Shown piece by piece: positions 1-7,021 of a stretch of DNA of 12,517 bases (position 1 is the first letter of the stretch; each line of letters opens with the position of its first letter). The stretch comes from Bacteroidales bacterium UBA1756 (GTDB lineage: Bacteria; Bacteroidota; Bacteroidia; Bacteroidales; WCHB1-69). The notes under the pieces were generated by a model. The model made no database searches, had not been told where the DNA came from, and worked only from the letters and a program-made list of their open reading frames with translations. Location: assembly GCA_002314795.1 (NCBI GenBank), contig DCHI01000010.1, forward strand, positions 16,754 to 29,270, given 5' to 3'. A program made the translations under genes and the position numbers.

Positions 1-380
1 GTGAAGCTGGTGATAACGTAGGTCTTCTCCTCCGTGGTATCGACAAAGATGAAATCCGTCGTGGTATGGTTATCGCAAAACCGGGTTCCATTAAACCTCA
101 CAAAGAATTCAAGGCTGAAGTTTATATCTTGAAGAAAGAAGAAGGTGGTCGTCACACTCCTTTCAAAAACAACTACCGTCCTCAGTTCTACTTCCGTACT
201 ACGGACGTTACTGGTGAAATCCACTTGCCGGATGGCGTAGAAATGGTAATGCCTGGTGATAATGTCACTATTAAGGTTAACCTCCTTTCCGAAATCGCTA
301 TCAATATGAACCTCCACTTCGCTATCCGTGAAGGCGGTCGTACAGTCGGCGCTGGTCAGGTAACTGAAATCTTAGACTAA
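1..380 (+). CDS. tuf: Elongation factor Tu, C-terminal part (5' end outside window)
   Basis: EF-Tu is the GTPase that delivers aminoacyl-tRNA to the ribosome. The frame is open from base 3 and only the last 125 or so residues are present. They cover the end of domain 2 (GLLLRGIDKDEIRRGMV) and domain 3, with the family signatures HTPFKNNYRPQFYFRTTDVTG and REGGRTVGAGQVTEI just before the stop. The alternative ATG at 66 is internal. Codon use is strongly biased, as expected for one of the most abundant cell proteins. The stop is followed by a perfect hairpin and tRNA-Trp. Its exchange factor, EF-Ts, is encoded further along in the same window. Confidence 0.97.
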   Translation, partial: EAGDNVGLLLRGIDKDEIRRGMVIAKPGSIKPHKEFKAEVYILKKEEGGRHTPFKNNYRPQFYFRTTDVTGEIHLPDGVEMVMPGDNVTIKVNLLSEIAINMNLHFAIREGGRTVGAGQVTEILD

Positions 381-402
381 TATCTAACGCTTTCAAATAG
401 TT

Positions 403-432
403 GAACGGACAAGGTGACTTGTCCGTTCTTTT
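403..432 (+). terminator. Terminator-like hairpin after tuf, abutting tRNA-Trp
   Basis: A perfect 11-bp stem (GAACGGACAAG at 403-413 with CTTGTCCGTTC at 418-428) closes on a GTGA loop of GNRA type and is followed by TTTT at 429-432. The next base, 433, is the first base of the tRNA acceptor stem. The hairpin could end most tuf transcripts with partial read-through, or serve as a processing or stability element. The T run is short, so termination may be incomplete. Confidence 0.75.
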
Positions 433-503
433 AGGGGAATAGTTTAAGGGCAGAATAGTGGTCTCCAAAACCATTGATGGGAGTTCGAATCTCTCTTCCC
501 CTG
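433..503 (+). tRNA. trnW: tRNA-Trp (anticodon CCA)
   Basis: A full cloverleaf can be drawn by hand. The acceptor stem AGGGGAA (433-439) pairs perfectly with TTCCCCT (496-502), with discriminator G503. The D stem is 442-445 with 453-456. The anticodon stem is 458-462 with 470-474, enclosing loop CTCCAAA with anticodon CCA at 465-467. The T arm is 479-483 with 491-495 around TTCGAAT. The 3' CCA is not encoded and must be added after transcription. No promoter fits between tuf and the tRNA, so it is probably cut out of a tuf read-through transcript. In many Bacteroidota tRNA-Trp sits between tuf and secE-nusG; here secE does not follow. Confidence 0.95.
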
Positions 504-504
504 C

Positions 505-537
505 AAAAAAGACGAGGAAATATACCTCGTCTTTTTT
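505..537 (+). terminator. Intrinsic terminator after tRNA-Trp
   Basis: The stem GACGAGG (511-517) pairs with CCTCGTC (525-531) around loop AAATATA. It is flanked by A6 upstream and T6 downstream, which extend the pairing. This ends the tuf-tRNA-Trp unit immediately before the promoter of the next gene. Confidence 0.85.
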
Positions 538-560
538 CATTTTCATCCATAATATATTCG

Positions 561-568
561 TATCTTTG
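561..568 (+). promoter_or_regulatory. Bacteroidota -7 promoter box of the M3 peptidase gene
   Basis: TATCTTTG matches the TAnnTTTG -7 consensus used by the Bacteroidota primary sigma factor. It lies 19 bases before the ATG at 588 and just after a terminator. No convincing TTTG -33 element is seen at the usual distance; the sequence there is T-rich and overlaps the terminator tail. Confidence 0.65.
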
Positions 569-587
569 CAACCTTTATTTTAATAAT

Positions 588-2690
588 ATGAAAAAGAATT
601 TAATTATCACCTCCGTATTAATCATTATGTCATTAACCATCAACGCACAGAAAATGGAAAAACCGGCAAACAATCCTTTGATTGAAACTTGGGACACTCC
701 CTATCAAACCCCTCCCTTTGAAAAAATCAAAGAGGAACACTATATGCCTGCATTCAAATATGCTATCGCAGTTGCTGAAGACGAACTCTATAGAATAAAA
801 GCTGTTAAAACACTGCCAAATTTTGAAAACACCATCGCTGCATTGGACCGTTCCGGAAAACTGTTGGGTGATATCTCAGGCATCTTTTTCAACTTATTGG
901 AAGCCAATACGTCCCCAGAAATGCAGAAGTTGGCACAAGAGATAAGTCCTGCTCTGACTGAATTCAGCAACAAGATTTACCTCGATCCCGCCCTATTCAA
1001 CCGAGTTGAAGCCGTTTACAAGCACCCTGGAGATTTGACCAAAGAACAAAAAATGCTCCTGGAAAAAACTTATAAGGCATTTATCCGTTCCGGTGCAAAA
1101 CTTTCGGAAAACGACAAGGAAAAATACCGCGAGTACAGTATGCGCCTTTCCACCTTATCTCTTCAATTTGGCGAGAATGTTCTCAATTCAACAAACAGTT
1201 ACAGCAAACTGATTACAGACAAAGCGCAACTTTCAGGGATTCCGGACGCAGCTCTCTCCGTCGCGCACGAAAAAGCAAAAGCCAAGGGAAAAGAAGGATG
1301 GCTTTTTGACCTCTCTATGCCCTCCTACCTCGCCGTCCTAACATACGCGGACAACAGAGAACTCCGGAAGGAAATGTTTATGCATTACAACTCCCGCGCT
1401 TTCAATAACGAATACGACAACCAAAAGACCATCCGCGAAATTCTGACCCTGCGTGACTCAACAGCAAAACTTCTCGGTTACAGCAACTATGCAGCTTACG
1501 TTTTAGAAGAAAGGATGGCTGAAAACACCAAGAACGTTTACAATCTTGAAAACGAACTTCTTGAACACGCAATGCCCATTGCACAGAAGGAAATGAAAGA
1601 TTTGCAAAAATATGCACAAGGTTTAGGTTTCAAAGGGCAACTGCAACGTTGGGACTTCGCTTACTACTCAGAAAAGTACAAGACTTCTCTGTTCAACGTC
1701 AACGATGAAATGCTTAAGCCTTATTTCCAACTCGAAAACGTCATTACCGGTGTGTTCGGATTAGCAACGGATTTGTTTAATTTAAAATTCGTCCCCACCG
1801 ACAAAATTCAGGTTTACCATCCAGACGTTAAGGTTTATGAGGTATATCGCGAGGAACAATTCATCGCCGTTCTGTACCTTGACTTTCATCCGAGAGATTC
1901 CAAAAGAGGAGGTGCTTGGATGACCGCATTCCGCGAACAACATTTTGACAAAGACGGAAACGATGTCAGACCGTTGGTTTCTCTCGTAATGAACTTTACA
2001 CCAAGTACGGCAGACGCGCCATCCTTGCTGACTTTTGACGAAGTAAGAACCTTTATGCACGAATTCGGACACTCCTTGCACGGAATGCTTTCCGAAGTTC
2101 GCTACACCAGTCTCGCCGGTACCAGCGTTCCCCGCGACTTCGTTGAACTTCCTTCTCAGCTTCTTGAGAACTGGTCTACCGAAAGCGAGTTCCTGAACAA
2201 GTTCGCGTTCCACTATAAAACAGGCGAACCCATTCCAGCTGAACTCATTAAAAAAATCAAAGATTTCGACAATTTCCAAGCAGCCTATGCTTGCTGCCGC
2301 CAACTCACCTACGGCTTGTTGGATATGATGTGGCACACAACCGATCCAACTCAAATCAAAGACATCGTAGCACAAGAACGCCAAGCCATCAAAAAAACAG
2401 AATTATTGCCGACAGTTGATGGAACTTGCATCAGCACCGCGTTTTCACATATTTTTGCTGGCGGATACGCCGCCGGTTACTACGGATACAAATGGGCAGA
2501 AGTGTTGGATGCAGACGCATTCTCCTTATTCCAAGAAAAAGGCATTTACAACAAGGAGGTCGCCGAATCCTATCGTAAAAACATTCTTTCAAAAGGAGGA
2601 ACAGAAAAGGCGATGGACCTTTACGTGAGATTCAGAGGGAGGGAACCTAAAATTGACGCGCTTCTGATAAGAACCGGACTGAAAAAATAG
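588..2690 (+). CDS. dcp: Secreted M3-family zinc metallopeptidase (peptidyl-dipeptidase Dcp-like)
   Basis: A predicted 700-residue zinc peptidase of the thimet oligopeptidase/Dcp family, which trims short peptides, in Dcp by removing C-terminal dipeptides. Residues 1-21 form a signal peptide (MKKNLIITSVLIIMSLTINA), so it probably acts in the periplasm. The zinc site is HEFGH at residues 491-495, with the third ligand Glu520 in FVELPSQ, the family spacing. The Gly/Tyr-rich substrate segment FAGGYAAGYYGYKW near residue 620 is also present. Length is normal for the family. I chose the ATG at 588 because it gives the signal peptide and lies downstream of the -7 box. The longer frame from 474 would start inside the tRNA and read through the terminator. 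It appears to be a single-gene unit. Dcp rather than oligopeptidase A is the likelier assignment, but not proven. Confidence 0.93.
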   Translation: MKKNLIITSVLIIMSLTINAQKMEKPANNPLIETWDTPYQTPPFEKIKEEHYMPAFKYAIAVAEDELYRIKAVKTLPNFENTIAALDRSGKLLGDISGIFFNLLEANTSPEMQKLAQEISPALTEFSNKIYLDPALFNRVEAVYKHPGDLTKEQKMLLEKTYKAFIRSGAKLSENDKEKYREYSMRLSTLSLQFGENVLNSTNSYSKLITDKAQLSGIPDAALSVAHEKAKAKGKEGWLFDLSMPSYLAVLTYADNRELRKEMFMHYNSRAFNNEYDNQKTIREILTLRDSTAKLLGYSNYAAYVLEERMAENTKNVYNLENELLEHAMPIAQKEMKDLQKYAQGLGFKGQLQRWDFAYYSEKYKTSLFNVNDEMLKPYFQLENVITGVFGLATDLFNLKFVPTDKIQVYHPDVKVYEVYREEQFIAVLYLDFHPRDSKRGGAWMTAFREQHFDKDGNDVRPLVSLVMNFTPSTADAPSLLTFDEVRTFMHEFGHSLHGMLSEVRYTSLAGTSVPRDFVELPSQLLENWSTESEFLNKFAFHYKTGEPIPAELIKKIKDFDNFQAAYACCRQLTYGLLDMMWHTTDPTQIKDIVAQERQAIKKTELLPTVDGTCISTAFSHIFAGGYAAGYYGYKWAEVLDADAFSLFQEKGIYNKEVAESYRKNILSKGGTEKAMDLYVRFRGREPKIDALLIRTGLKK

Positions 2691-2766
2691 TTAAAAACAA
2701 TTAGTTTACAGAACGGGGTAACATTTTGCGACAATCGTTGTATAAGGAACCTCCGAAACGATAATA

Positions 2767-4920
2767 ATGAAGAAATTAATCAGCATTTTTATAATCATAT
2801 CAGCAACCGTCGGTGCTGTATTCGGACAAGCCGCAACTTGTCTGTGCAATCAAAACCAGATGGCCGCCACTCCGTTCTGTACCAATGAAAACCCATACGG
2901 GCTCACCTACTCCGCTGGAACGTCTGGCTACGCAAGCGAGCTCTACTATTTAAATAATACCGGTTGCCTGGATGAATACAGCGGCGGACCTAATCCAGCT
3001 TGGTTCAAAATGCGAATCAGTCAGGCAGGAAATCTAACAATTTTGTTACAACACAGCAACTCCAATGGCGACATTGATTACGCTTGCTGGGGGCCATTCA
3101 CCGATGCGGATATGGCCAATATGTGTGCCAACTATCCCAATTCCCTCAGCAACTATCTGTACGACAATCTCGCATCACAATATCCGAGTACATACTATTA
3201 CTACGAGCCACAGTATTTCAGCCACCATCCGACGTATGTTGACTACAATTATTACAGTACAACTTATGGAGACAACTGGTTTACAGACTGGTACAACCCA
3301 AATCCATCAGGAAGGTTGGTGGATTGCAGCTCTACTCCGTCACCATCTGAATGGATTCACATTCGCAATGCCCAGGTCGGGCAATGGTACATCGTACTGA
3401 TTTCCAACTGGGCCGGCTACAGCGGCAACATTACTTTCAGCAGCGACGCCTCCTCCACCGCAGAAACCGACTGCACCATCACCTCCCCGGTTACCGGAGA
3501 TGAGGTGTGCGAAGGAGAAACGGCCACCTTCACGGCGCAGGCAGCATCGGGAGCCGTCAACTACGAATGGACCGGACCCAACAATTTCAGCCAAACTACC
3601 ACGACAAACGTTCTGACAATCAACAATGTAACGATGGCTCAAGCCGGCACGTACTCAGTTCGCGTTTGGAACGGAAGTGCCTACGGAAATACGACAACCT
3701 GCGAACTCATCGTCCATTCGATGCCCAACCTTACGGTCAACGAGGTATCCATCTGCAACGGACAACCAGCGACCTTAACAGCATCGGGAGCCGATCAATA
3801 CACGTGGAACACCGGTTCCACGACGGCCTCCATCACCGTACGTCCTGAAACGACAACGACCTACACGGTGACCGGAACGAACGAAGGAAACTGCACCGCC
3901 ACCGCAACAACCACCGTCACCGTTAACAACTCCATCAACATAGAACTATACGACACCACCTGCTACCAGAGCAGCTACACTGGCCACGGTTTCCATACGG
4001 ATTTGGAACAACGGGACGAGCCCTACATCGAGACCCTCAACGTGAGCCAACAGACAGCAAGCGGATGCGACAGCAACGTCACTCTGTACTTGGCCGTTAT
4101 GCCGGTATTTGCGAGCAGCAGTGACACCTCCTTCTGCGAAGGTGGCTCTGTAGAATTTTATGGAGAAACGCTCACGGAAACGGGAACGTACACGCACGTT
4201 GAACAGAGCATCTACGGATGTGACAGCACCATCACCCTGCGTCTAACAGTGGGTAGGAACTATGAAATCAACGACGATCTGACGATTTGCAATACGCAAC
4301 TCCCCTACTATTACCGCGCCGGAGACACGACTTTCACTGAAGGGACTCCGGAGACGGGGAACTACCATTTTTACAGGACGACAGCTGCCGGATGCGACAG
4401 CAACATCCATCTTAACTTAAGAATAGTAGAAAACTATCTTGAGGTAGAGAATCTGACCGAAGACTTTTGCGAAAACAGAGAAGCCTTCTTAGTGGCCACG
4501 ACCTCCCACCAGAACATCTTTTGGTCAAGCGGGGAAACGACTCCTGAAATAAGAGTAACCCACCCAGGGACTTACATCGTGACTGCTTACACCGGAAGCT
4601 GCAAACGGATGGAACAAATCTACATTGAACCTTGTGATTTCAACCTTTATCTTCCGAATGCCTTCACCCCATCTTACGAAGACGGGGTGAACGACGAATT
4701 TTTCATACCGGAGTTCATTGCCAAACAGATGAGCGATTTTATGATTGTCATTTATGACCGTTGGGGAAGAGTCGTCTTCCAATCGGAAGATCCATTTTTC
4801 CACTGGAACGGAAAAGAAAAAGGGAAACTCCGAGTCAACAACACGTACACGTACCGGATGGACTATCGTGACGTGAACGGGTACAAAAGGCAGACAAAAG
4901 GCATCGTAACTGTGCTATAG
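2767..4920 (+). CDS. Secreted modular protein with Ig-like domains and T9SS type B sorting domain
   Basis: A 717-residue cell-surface or secreted protein. A signal peptide at residues 1-20 (ends VFGQA) is followed by a Cys-containing N-terminal domain with the NGDIDYACWGPF motif and a GQWYIVLISNW strand. This domain is interrupted at about 124-178 by a tyrosine-rich stretch. An Ig-like domain spans about 236-317 (VCEGETATF, AGTYSVRV) and a second beta-sandwich about 319-395. Three repeats follow, each ending in GCDS plus alternating strand residues; the GCDS motifs are at 433, 484 and 542. Another Ig-like segment precedes residue 600. The last 93 residues, from FNLYLPNAFTP (625) through YDRWGRVVF to the end, match the gliding-motility-associated (CHU/type B) C-terminal domain that directs export by the type IX system. 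No enzymatic domain is seen; adhesion or surface structure is an inference. The T9SS machinery itself is not in the window. Confidence 0.9.
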   Translation: MKKLISIFIIISATVGAVFGQAATCLCNQNQMAATPFCTNENPYGLTYSAGTSGYASELYYLNNTGCLDEYSGGPNPAWFKMRISQAGNLTILLQHSNSNGDIDYACWGPFTDADMANMCANYPNSLSNYLYDNLASQYPSTYYYYEPQYFSHHPTYVDYNYYSTTYGDNWFTDWYNPNPSGRLVDCSSTPSPSEWIHIRNAQVGQWYIVLISNWAGYSGNITFSSDASSTAETDCTITSPVTGDEVCEGETATFTAQAASGAVNYEWTGPNNFSQTTTTNVLTINNVTMAQAGTYSVRVWNGSAYGNTTTCELIVHSMPNLTVNEVSICNGQPATLTASGADQYTWNTGSTTASITVRPETTTTYTVTGTNEGNCTATATTTVTVNNSINIELYDTTCYQSSYTGHGFHTDLEQRDEPYIETLNVSQQTASGCDSNVTLYLAVMPVFASSSDTSFCEGGSVEFYGETLTETGTYTHVEQSIYGCDSTITLRLTVGRNYEINDDLTICNTQLPYYYRAGDTTFTEGTPETGNYHFYRTTAAGCDSNIHLNLRIVENYLEVENLTEDFCENREAFLVATTSHQNIFWSSGETTPEIRVTHPGTYIVTAYTGSCKRMEQIYIEPCDFNLYLPNAFTPSYEDGVNDEFFIPEFIAKQMSDFMIVIYDRWGRVVFQSEDPFFHWNGKEKGKLRVNNTYTYRMDYRDVNGYKRQTKGIVTVL

Positions 4921-4921
4921 G

Positions 4922-4963
4922 GGTTATAAAGTTTGGAAGGTTGATAAAGTTTATAAAGTTGGG
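4922..4963 (+). repeat. 9-bp tandem repeat array, copy 1 (AAAGTTnnn units)
   Basis: Directly after the stop of the T9SS cargo gene come a partial unit (GGTTAT) and four 9-bp units: AAAGTTTGG, AAGGTTGAT, AAAGTTTAT and AAAGTTGGG. The first six bases of each unit are nearly constant and the last three vary. A second array of the same unit lies at 11682-11741, also immediately after a TAG stop. The period of nine keeps a Lys-Val-X frame open, but nothing suggests it is translated here. Confidence 0.8.
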
Positions 4964-5034
4964 ATATTAAGCTACTATTTATCAACAATAACACACTGGT
5001 TTACAATACTTTATAGTATATCATAAAAAATATC

Positions 5035-5075
5035 AAAAAAATCCTTTCGAAAGAAAAAACGGGAGGATTTTTTTT
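5035..5075 (+). terminator. Terminator-like inverted repeat before rplM
   Basis: AAAAAAATCCT (5035-5045) can pair with AGGATTTTTTT (5064-5074) around an 18-base loop, and the T run continues to 5075. It would end transcripts from the upstream T9SS cargo gene. The stem is A/T-heavy apart from ATCCT/AGGAT and the loop is large, so the call is moderate. The loop itself contains the small palindrome CTTTCGAAAG. Confidence 0.55.
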
Positions 5076-5076
5076 G

Positions 5077-5084
5077 TACTTTTG
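5077..5084 (+). promoter_or_regulatory. Bacteroidota -7 promoter box of the rplM-rpsI-rpsB-tsf operon
   Basis: TACTTTTG fits the TAnnTTTG consensus and begins two bases after the T run of the upstream terminator. Initiation a few bases downstream would leave a leader of roughly 100 bases before the rplM start. No clear -33 TTTG is visible. Confidence 0.65.
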
Positions 5085-5142
5085 CCGCCCGAAAATCCGA
5101 TTATTATCTTGCTGTTAGAAAGATAAAAAGAATTTAAAAATC

Positions 5143-5168
5143 GAGGTGCATAGGTGAAGATGCACTTC
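5143..5168 (+). promoter_or_regulatory. Leader hairpin upstream of rplM (candidate regulatory element)
   Basis: GAGGTGCAT (5143-5151) pairs with ATGCACTTC (5160-5168) in nine base pairs, one of them G-U, around an 8-base loop AGGTGAAG. It ends 21 bases before the rplM ATG. It may be an operator for feedback by L13 or another product of the operon, as ribosomal-protein leaders often are; that role is inferred. I do not recognise it as a named RNA family. Confidence 0.5.
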
Positions 5169-5189
5169 ACAAAGAAACAAATTAAAAAA

Positions 5190-5645
5190 ATGAACACATT
5201 AAGCTACAAAACGATTTCGGCCAACGAAAAAATCGTGAAAAAGGAATGGGTTGTCATCGATGCAGAAAACGCCATCGTAGGTCGCCTTTCCACCGTCATC
5301 GCACGCATTTTGCGCGGCAAGACGAAAACTTACTACTCACCTCATTTTGATTGCGGCGACAACGTCATCGTCATCAATGCAGAAAAAATCCGTTTCACGG
5401 GCAAGAAGATGACTGACAAAGTCTATACGCACCACACGGGATATCCGGGAGGACAACGCTTCTGCACTCCGAGAGAAATGCTCAAAAAGAACCCTATCGG
5501 TATCATTGAGCACGCAGTAAGAGGTATGCTTCCAAAGAACAAATTGGGAGACAAACTCTACCGCAACCTTTATGTATATGCTGGTCCTACCCATCCACAC
5601 GAAGGTCAACAACCCAAATTAATTAACATCAACGAAATCAAATAG
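5190..5645 (+). CDS. rplM: 50S ribosomal protein L13
   Basis: L13 is an early-assembly protein of the large ribosomal subunit that binds 23S rRNA. The 151-residue product shows the family pattern: WVVIDAENAIVGRLSTVIARILRGK near the start, then HFDCGDNVIVINAEKI, YTHHTGYPGG and the C-terminal VYAGPTHPHEGQQP. I start it at the ATG at 5190 (MNTLSYKTISAN), which follows an A-rich stretch and matches the usual N-terminus in this phylum. An in-frame ATG at 5160 and GTG at 5154 would add 10-12 residues, but they lie in the leader hairpin. It is the first gene of the operon and rpsI begins five bases after its stop. Confidence 0.95.
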   Translation: MNTLSYKTISANEKIVKKEWVVIDAENAIVGRLSTVIARILRGKTKTYYSPHFDCGDNVIVINAEKIRFTGKKMTDKVYTHHTGYPGGQRFCTPREMLKKNPIGIIEHAVRGMLPKNKLGDKLYRNLYVYAGPTHPHEGQQPKLININEIK

Positions 5646-5650
5646 GAGTT

Positions 5651-6037
5651 ATGGAAGTTACTAATACAATCGGAAGAAGAAAAACCGCAGTTGCCAGAAT
5701 CTATATGAAGAAAGGCAGCGGCAACATCACGATCAATAAGCGCGACTATAAAGAATATTTCCCATTGGGAACCCTTCAATATGTCGTCACACAGCCCCTG
5801 CAGATTGCAGAACTTGAAGGTCAATACGACATCAAGGTTAATTTGGATGGCGGCGGTATGTCCGGCCAAGCTGAAGCACTTCGCCTCGCTATCGCAAGAG
5901 CAATCGTGGAACTCTATCCTGACCTCCGTCCCGCATTGAAGACCAAAGGCCTTCTCAAACGTGACCCGCGTATGGTTGAACGTAAGAAACCCGGACAGCC
6001 GAAAGCTCGTAAGAGATTCCAGTTCAGTAAACGTTAG
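5651..6037 (+). CDS. rpsI: 30S ribosomal protein S9
   Basis: S9 is a small-subunit protein whose C-terminal tail reaches the P-site tRNA. The 128-residue product is full length. It shows IGRRKTAVARIYMKKGSG at the N-terminus, GGGMSGQAEALRLAIARA in the core, and the basic tail KKPGQPKARKRFQFSKR ending in the conserved SKR. It sits five bases after rplM, an arrangement found in most bacteria. An AGGAG overlaps the rplM stop but is only two bases from the ATG, too close for a good ribosome binding site; translational coupling to rplM is more likely. Confidence 0.97.
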   Translation: MEVTNTIGRRKTAVARIYMKKGSGNITINKRDYKEYFPLGTLQYVVTQPLQIAELEGQYDIKVNLDGGGMSGQAEALRLAIARAIVELYPDLRPALKTKGLLKRDPRMVERKKPGQPKARKRFQFSKR

Positions 6038-6069
6038 TATTGGAAAATTAAAATCAAGTTTAGTATCGA

Positions 6070-6107
6070 AATTGCTGAGACTTCACCTGCTGGACTACTC
6101 AGTGATT
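6070..6107 (+). promoter_or_regulatory. Structured leader upstream of rpsB (candidate S2 regulatory element)
   Basis: In the 97-base gap between rpsI and rpsB, AATTGCTGAG (6070-6079) pairs with CTCAGTGATT (6098-6107). The stem has ten base pairs, two of them G-U, around an 18-base loop containing ACCTGCTGG. It ends 27 bases before the rpsB ATG. The flanks could add weak A/T pairing (around 6045-6051 with 6110-6116). In gammaproteobacteria the rpsB leader is a target of S2 feedback control. A similar role here is an inference from position and structure only. Confidence 0.5.
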
Positions 6108-6134
6108 GAATTTAAGAACGTAAACAAATAAAAA

Positions 6135-6995
6135 ATGACACAAGTTACATTTGAACAATTATTAGATGCTGGTTGCCACTTTGGTCACCTTAAAAGAAAA
6201 TGGAATCCCAAAATGGCTCCTTATATTTTTATGGAGAAAAACGGCATCCACATCATCGACCTTCACAAAACCATTGAAAAAATCGATGAAGCTTGCGCAG
6301 CAGCAAGACAAATTGCGAAATCAGGCCGTAAAATCTTATTCGTCGCTACAAAAAAACAAGCTAAAGACACCGTAGCAGAATTAGTAAAGGCCGTTGGTAT
6401 GCCATACGTAACCGAACGTTGGCCTGGCGGTATGCTTACCAACTTCACCACCATTCGCAAAGCTGTCAAGAAAATGAGCGACATCGACAGAATGATGTCA
6501 AGTGAAGATTTCTTGAAAAGCATCTCCAAGAGAGAAAAACTTCAAATCGAACGTGAAAGAGCTAAATTGGAAAAGACCCTCGGTTCTATTTCTGACCTTT
6601 CAAGACTTCCTGCAGCTGTTTTCATCGTTGATATTTTGAAAGAACACATCGCCGTTGCCGAAGCACACAGATTGAACATCCCCACCTTCGCTATCGTCGA
6701 TACCAACTCCAACCCGAACCTCGTTGACTTCCCGATTCCGGCAAACGACGACGCTTCCAAATCCATCTCCGTTATTGTAAAGGCAGTCTGCGACGCAATC
6801 GCTGAAGGCGCAGCCGAAAGAAAAATTGACAAAGACAACGCTAACGAAGAAGATTTAGAAGAAGAATCCGCTGAAGAAGAAAACAACGTAAGAGAAGATA
6901 AGGATACCGAAGGCGAAGAAGGAGAAGATGGCCGCAAAAAACGCCCCACCATCAAAAGAGGTCCCGCCAAATCCGCAACTTCTAAAAGAAATTAA
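6135..6995 (+). CDS. rpsB: 30S ribosomal protein S2 with charged C-terminal extension
   Basis: S2 is a late-assembly protein on the back of the small subunit, needed for S1 binding where S1 is present. The 286-residue product shows LLDAGCHFGHLKRKWNPKMAPYIF at the start. RWPGGMLTNFTTIRK, FIVDILKEHIAVAEAHRLNIPTFAIVDTNSNP and DFPIPANDDASKSI follow. After the core, about 60 extra residues form a strongly acidic stretch (NEEDLEEESAEEENN) and then a basic Lys/Arg-rich end. The tail is longer than in the E. coli protein (about 240 residues). The gene follows a structured leader and is followed 26 bases later by tsf, the usual rpsB-tsf order. Confidence 0.96.
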   Translation: MTQVTFEQLLDAGCHFGHLKRKWNPKMAPYIFMEKNGIHIIDLHKTIEKIDEACAAARQIAKSGRKILFVATKKQAKDTVAELVKAVGMPYVTERWPGGMLTNFTTIRKAVKKMSDIDRMMSSEDFLKSISKREKLQIERERAKLEKTLGSISDLSRLPAAVFIVDILKEHIAVAEAHRLNIPTFAIVDTNSNPNLVDFPIPANDDASKSISVIVKAVCDAIAEGAAERKIDKDNANEEDLEEESAEEENNVREDKDTEGEEGEDGRKKRPTIKRGPAKSATSKRN

Positions 6996-7021
6996 TTTTA
7001 ATAACTTGTAATTATAAAAAA

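Noticed and set aside
474..587. N-terminal extension of the M3 peptidase frame from ATG 474
   Set aside because: It would begin inside the tRNA-Trp anticodon arm and read through the terminator and promoter. The ATG at 588 gives a clean signal peptide.
1782..2384. 200-codon open frame antisense to the M3 peptidase
   Set aside because: It overlaps the catalytic region of the sense gene and shows no recognisable domain.
2725..2748. Possible promoter before the T9SS cargo gene (TTTG at 2725 and TATAAGGA at 2741)
   Set aside because: The second element does not match TAnnTTTG and the spacing of 12 bases is too short. The gene may use a promoter I cannot identify.
4922..4963. Possible CRISPR array
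   Set aside because: The units are 9 bp with 3 variable bases; there are no repeats or spacers of CRISPR size and no cas genes.
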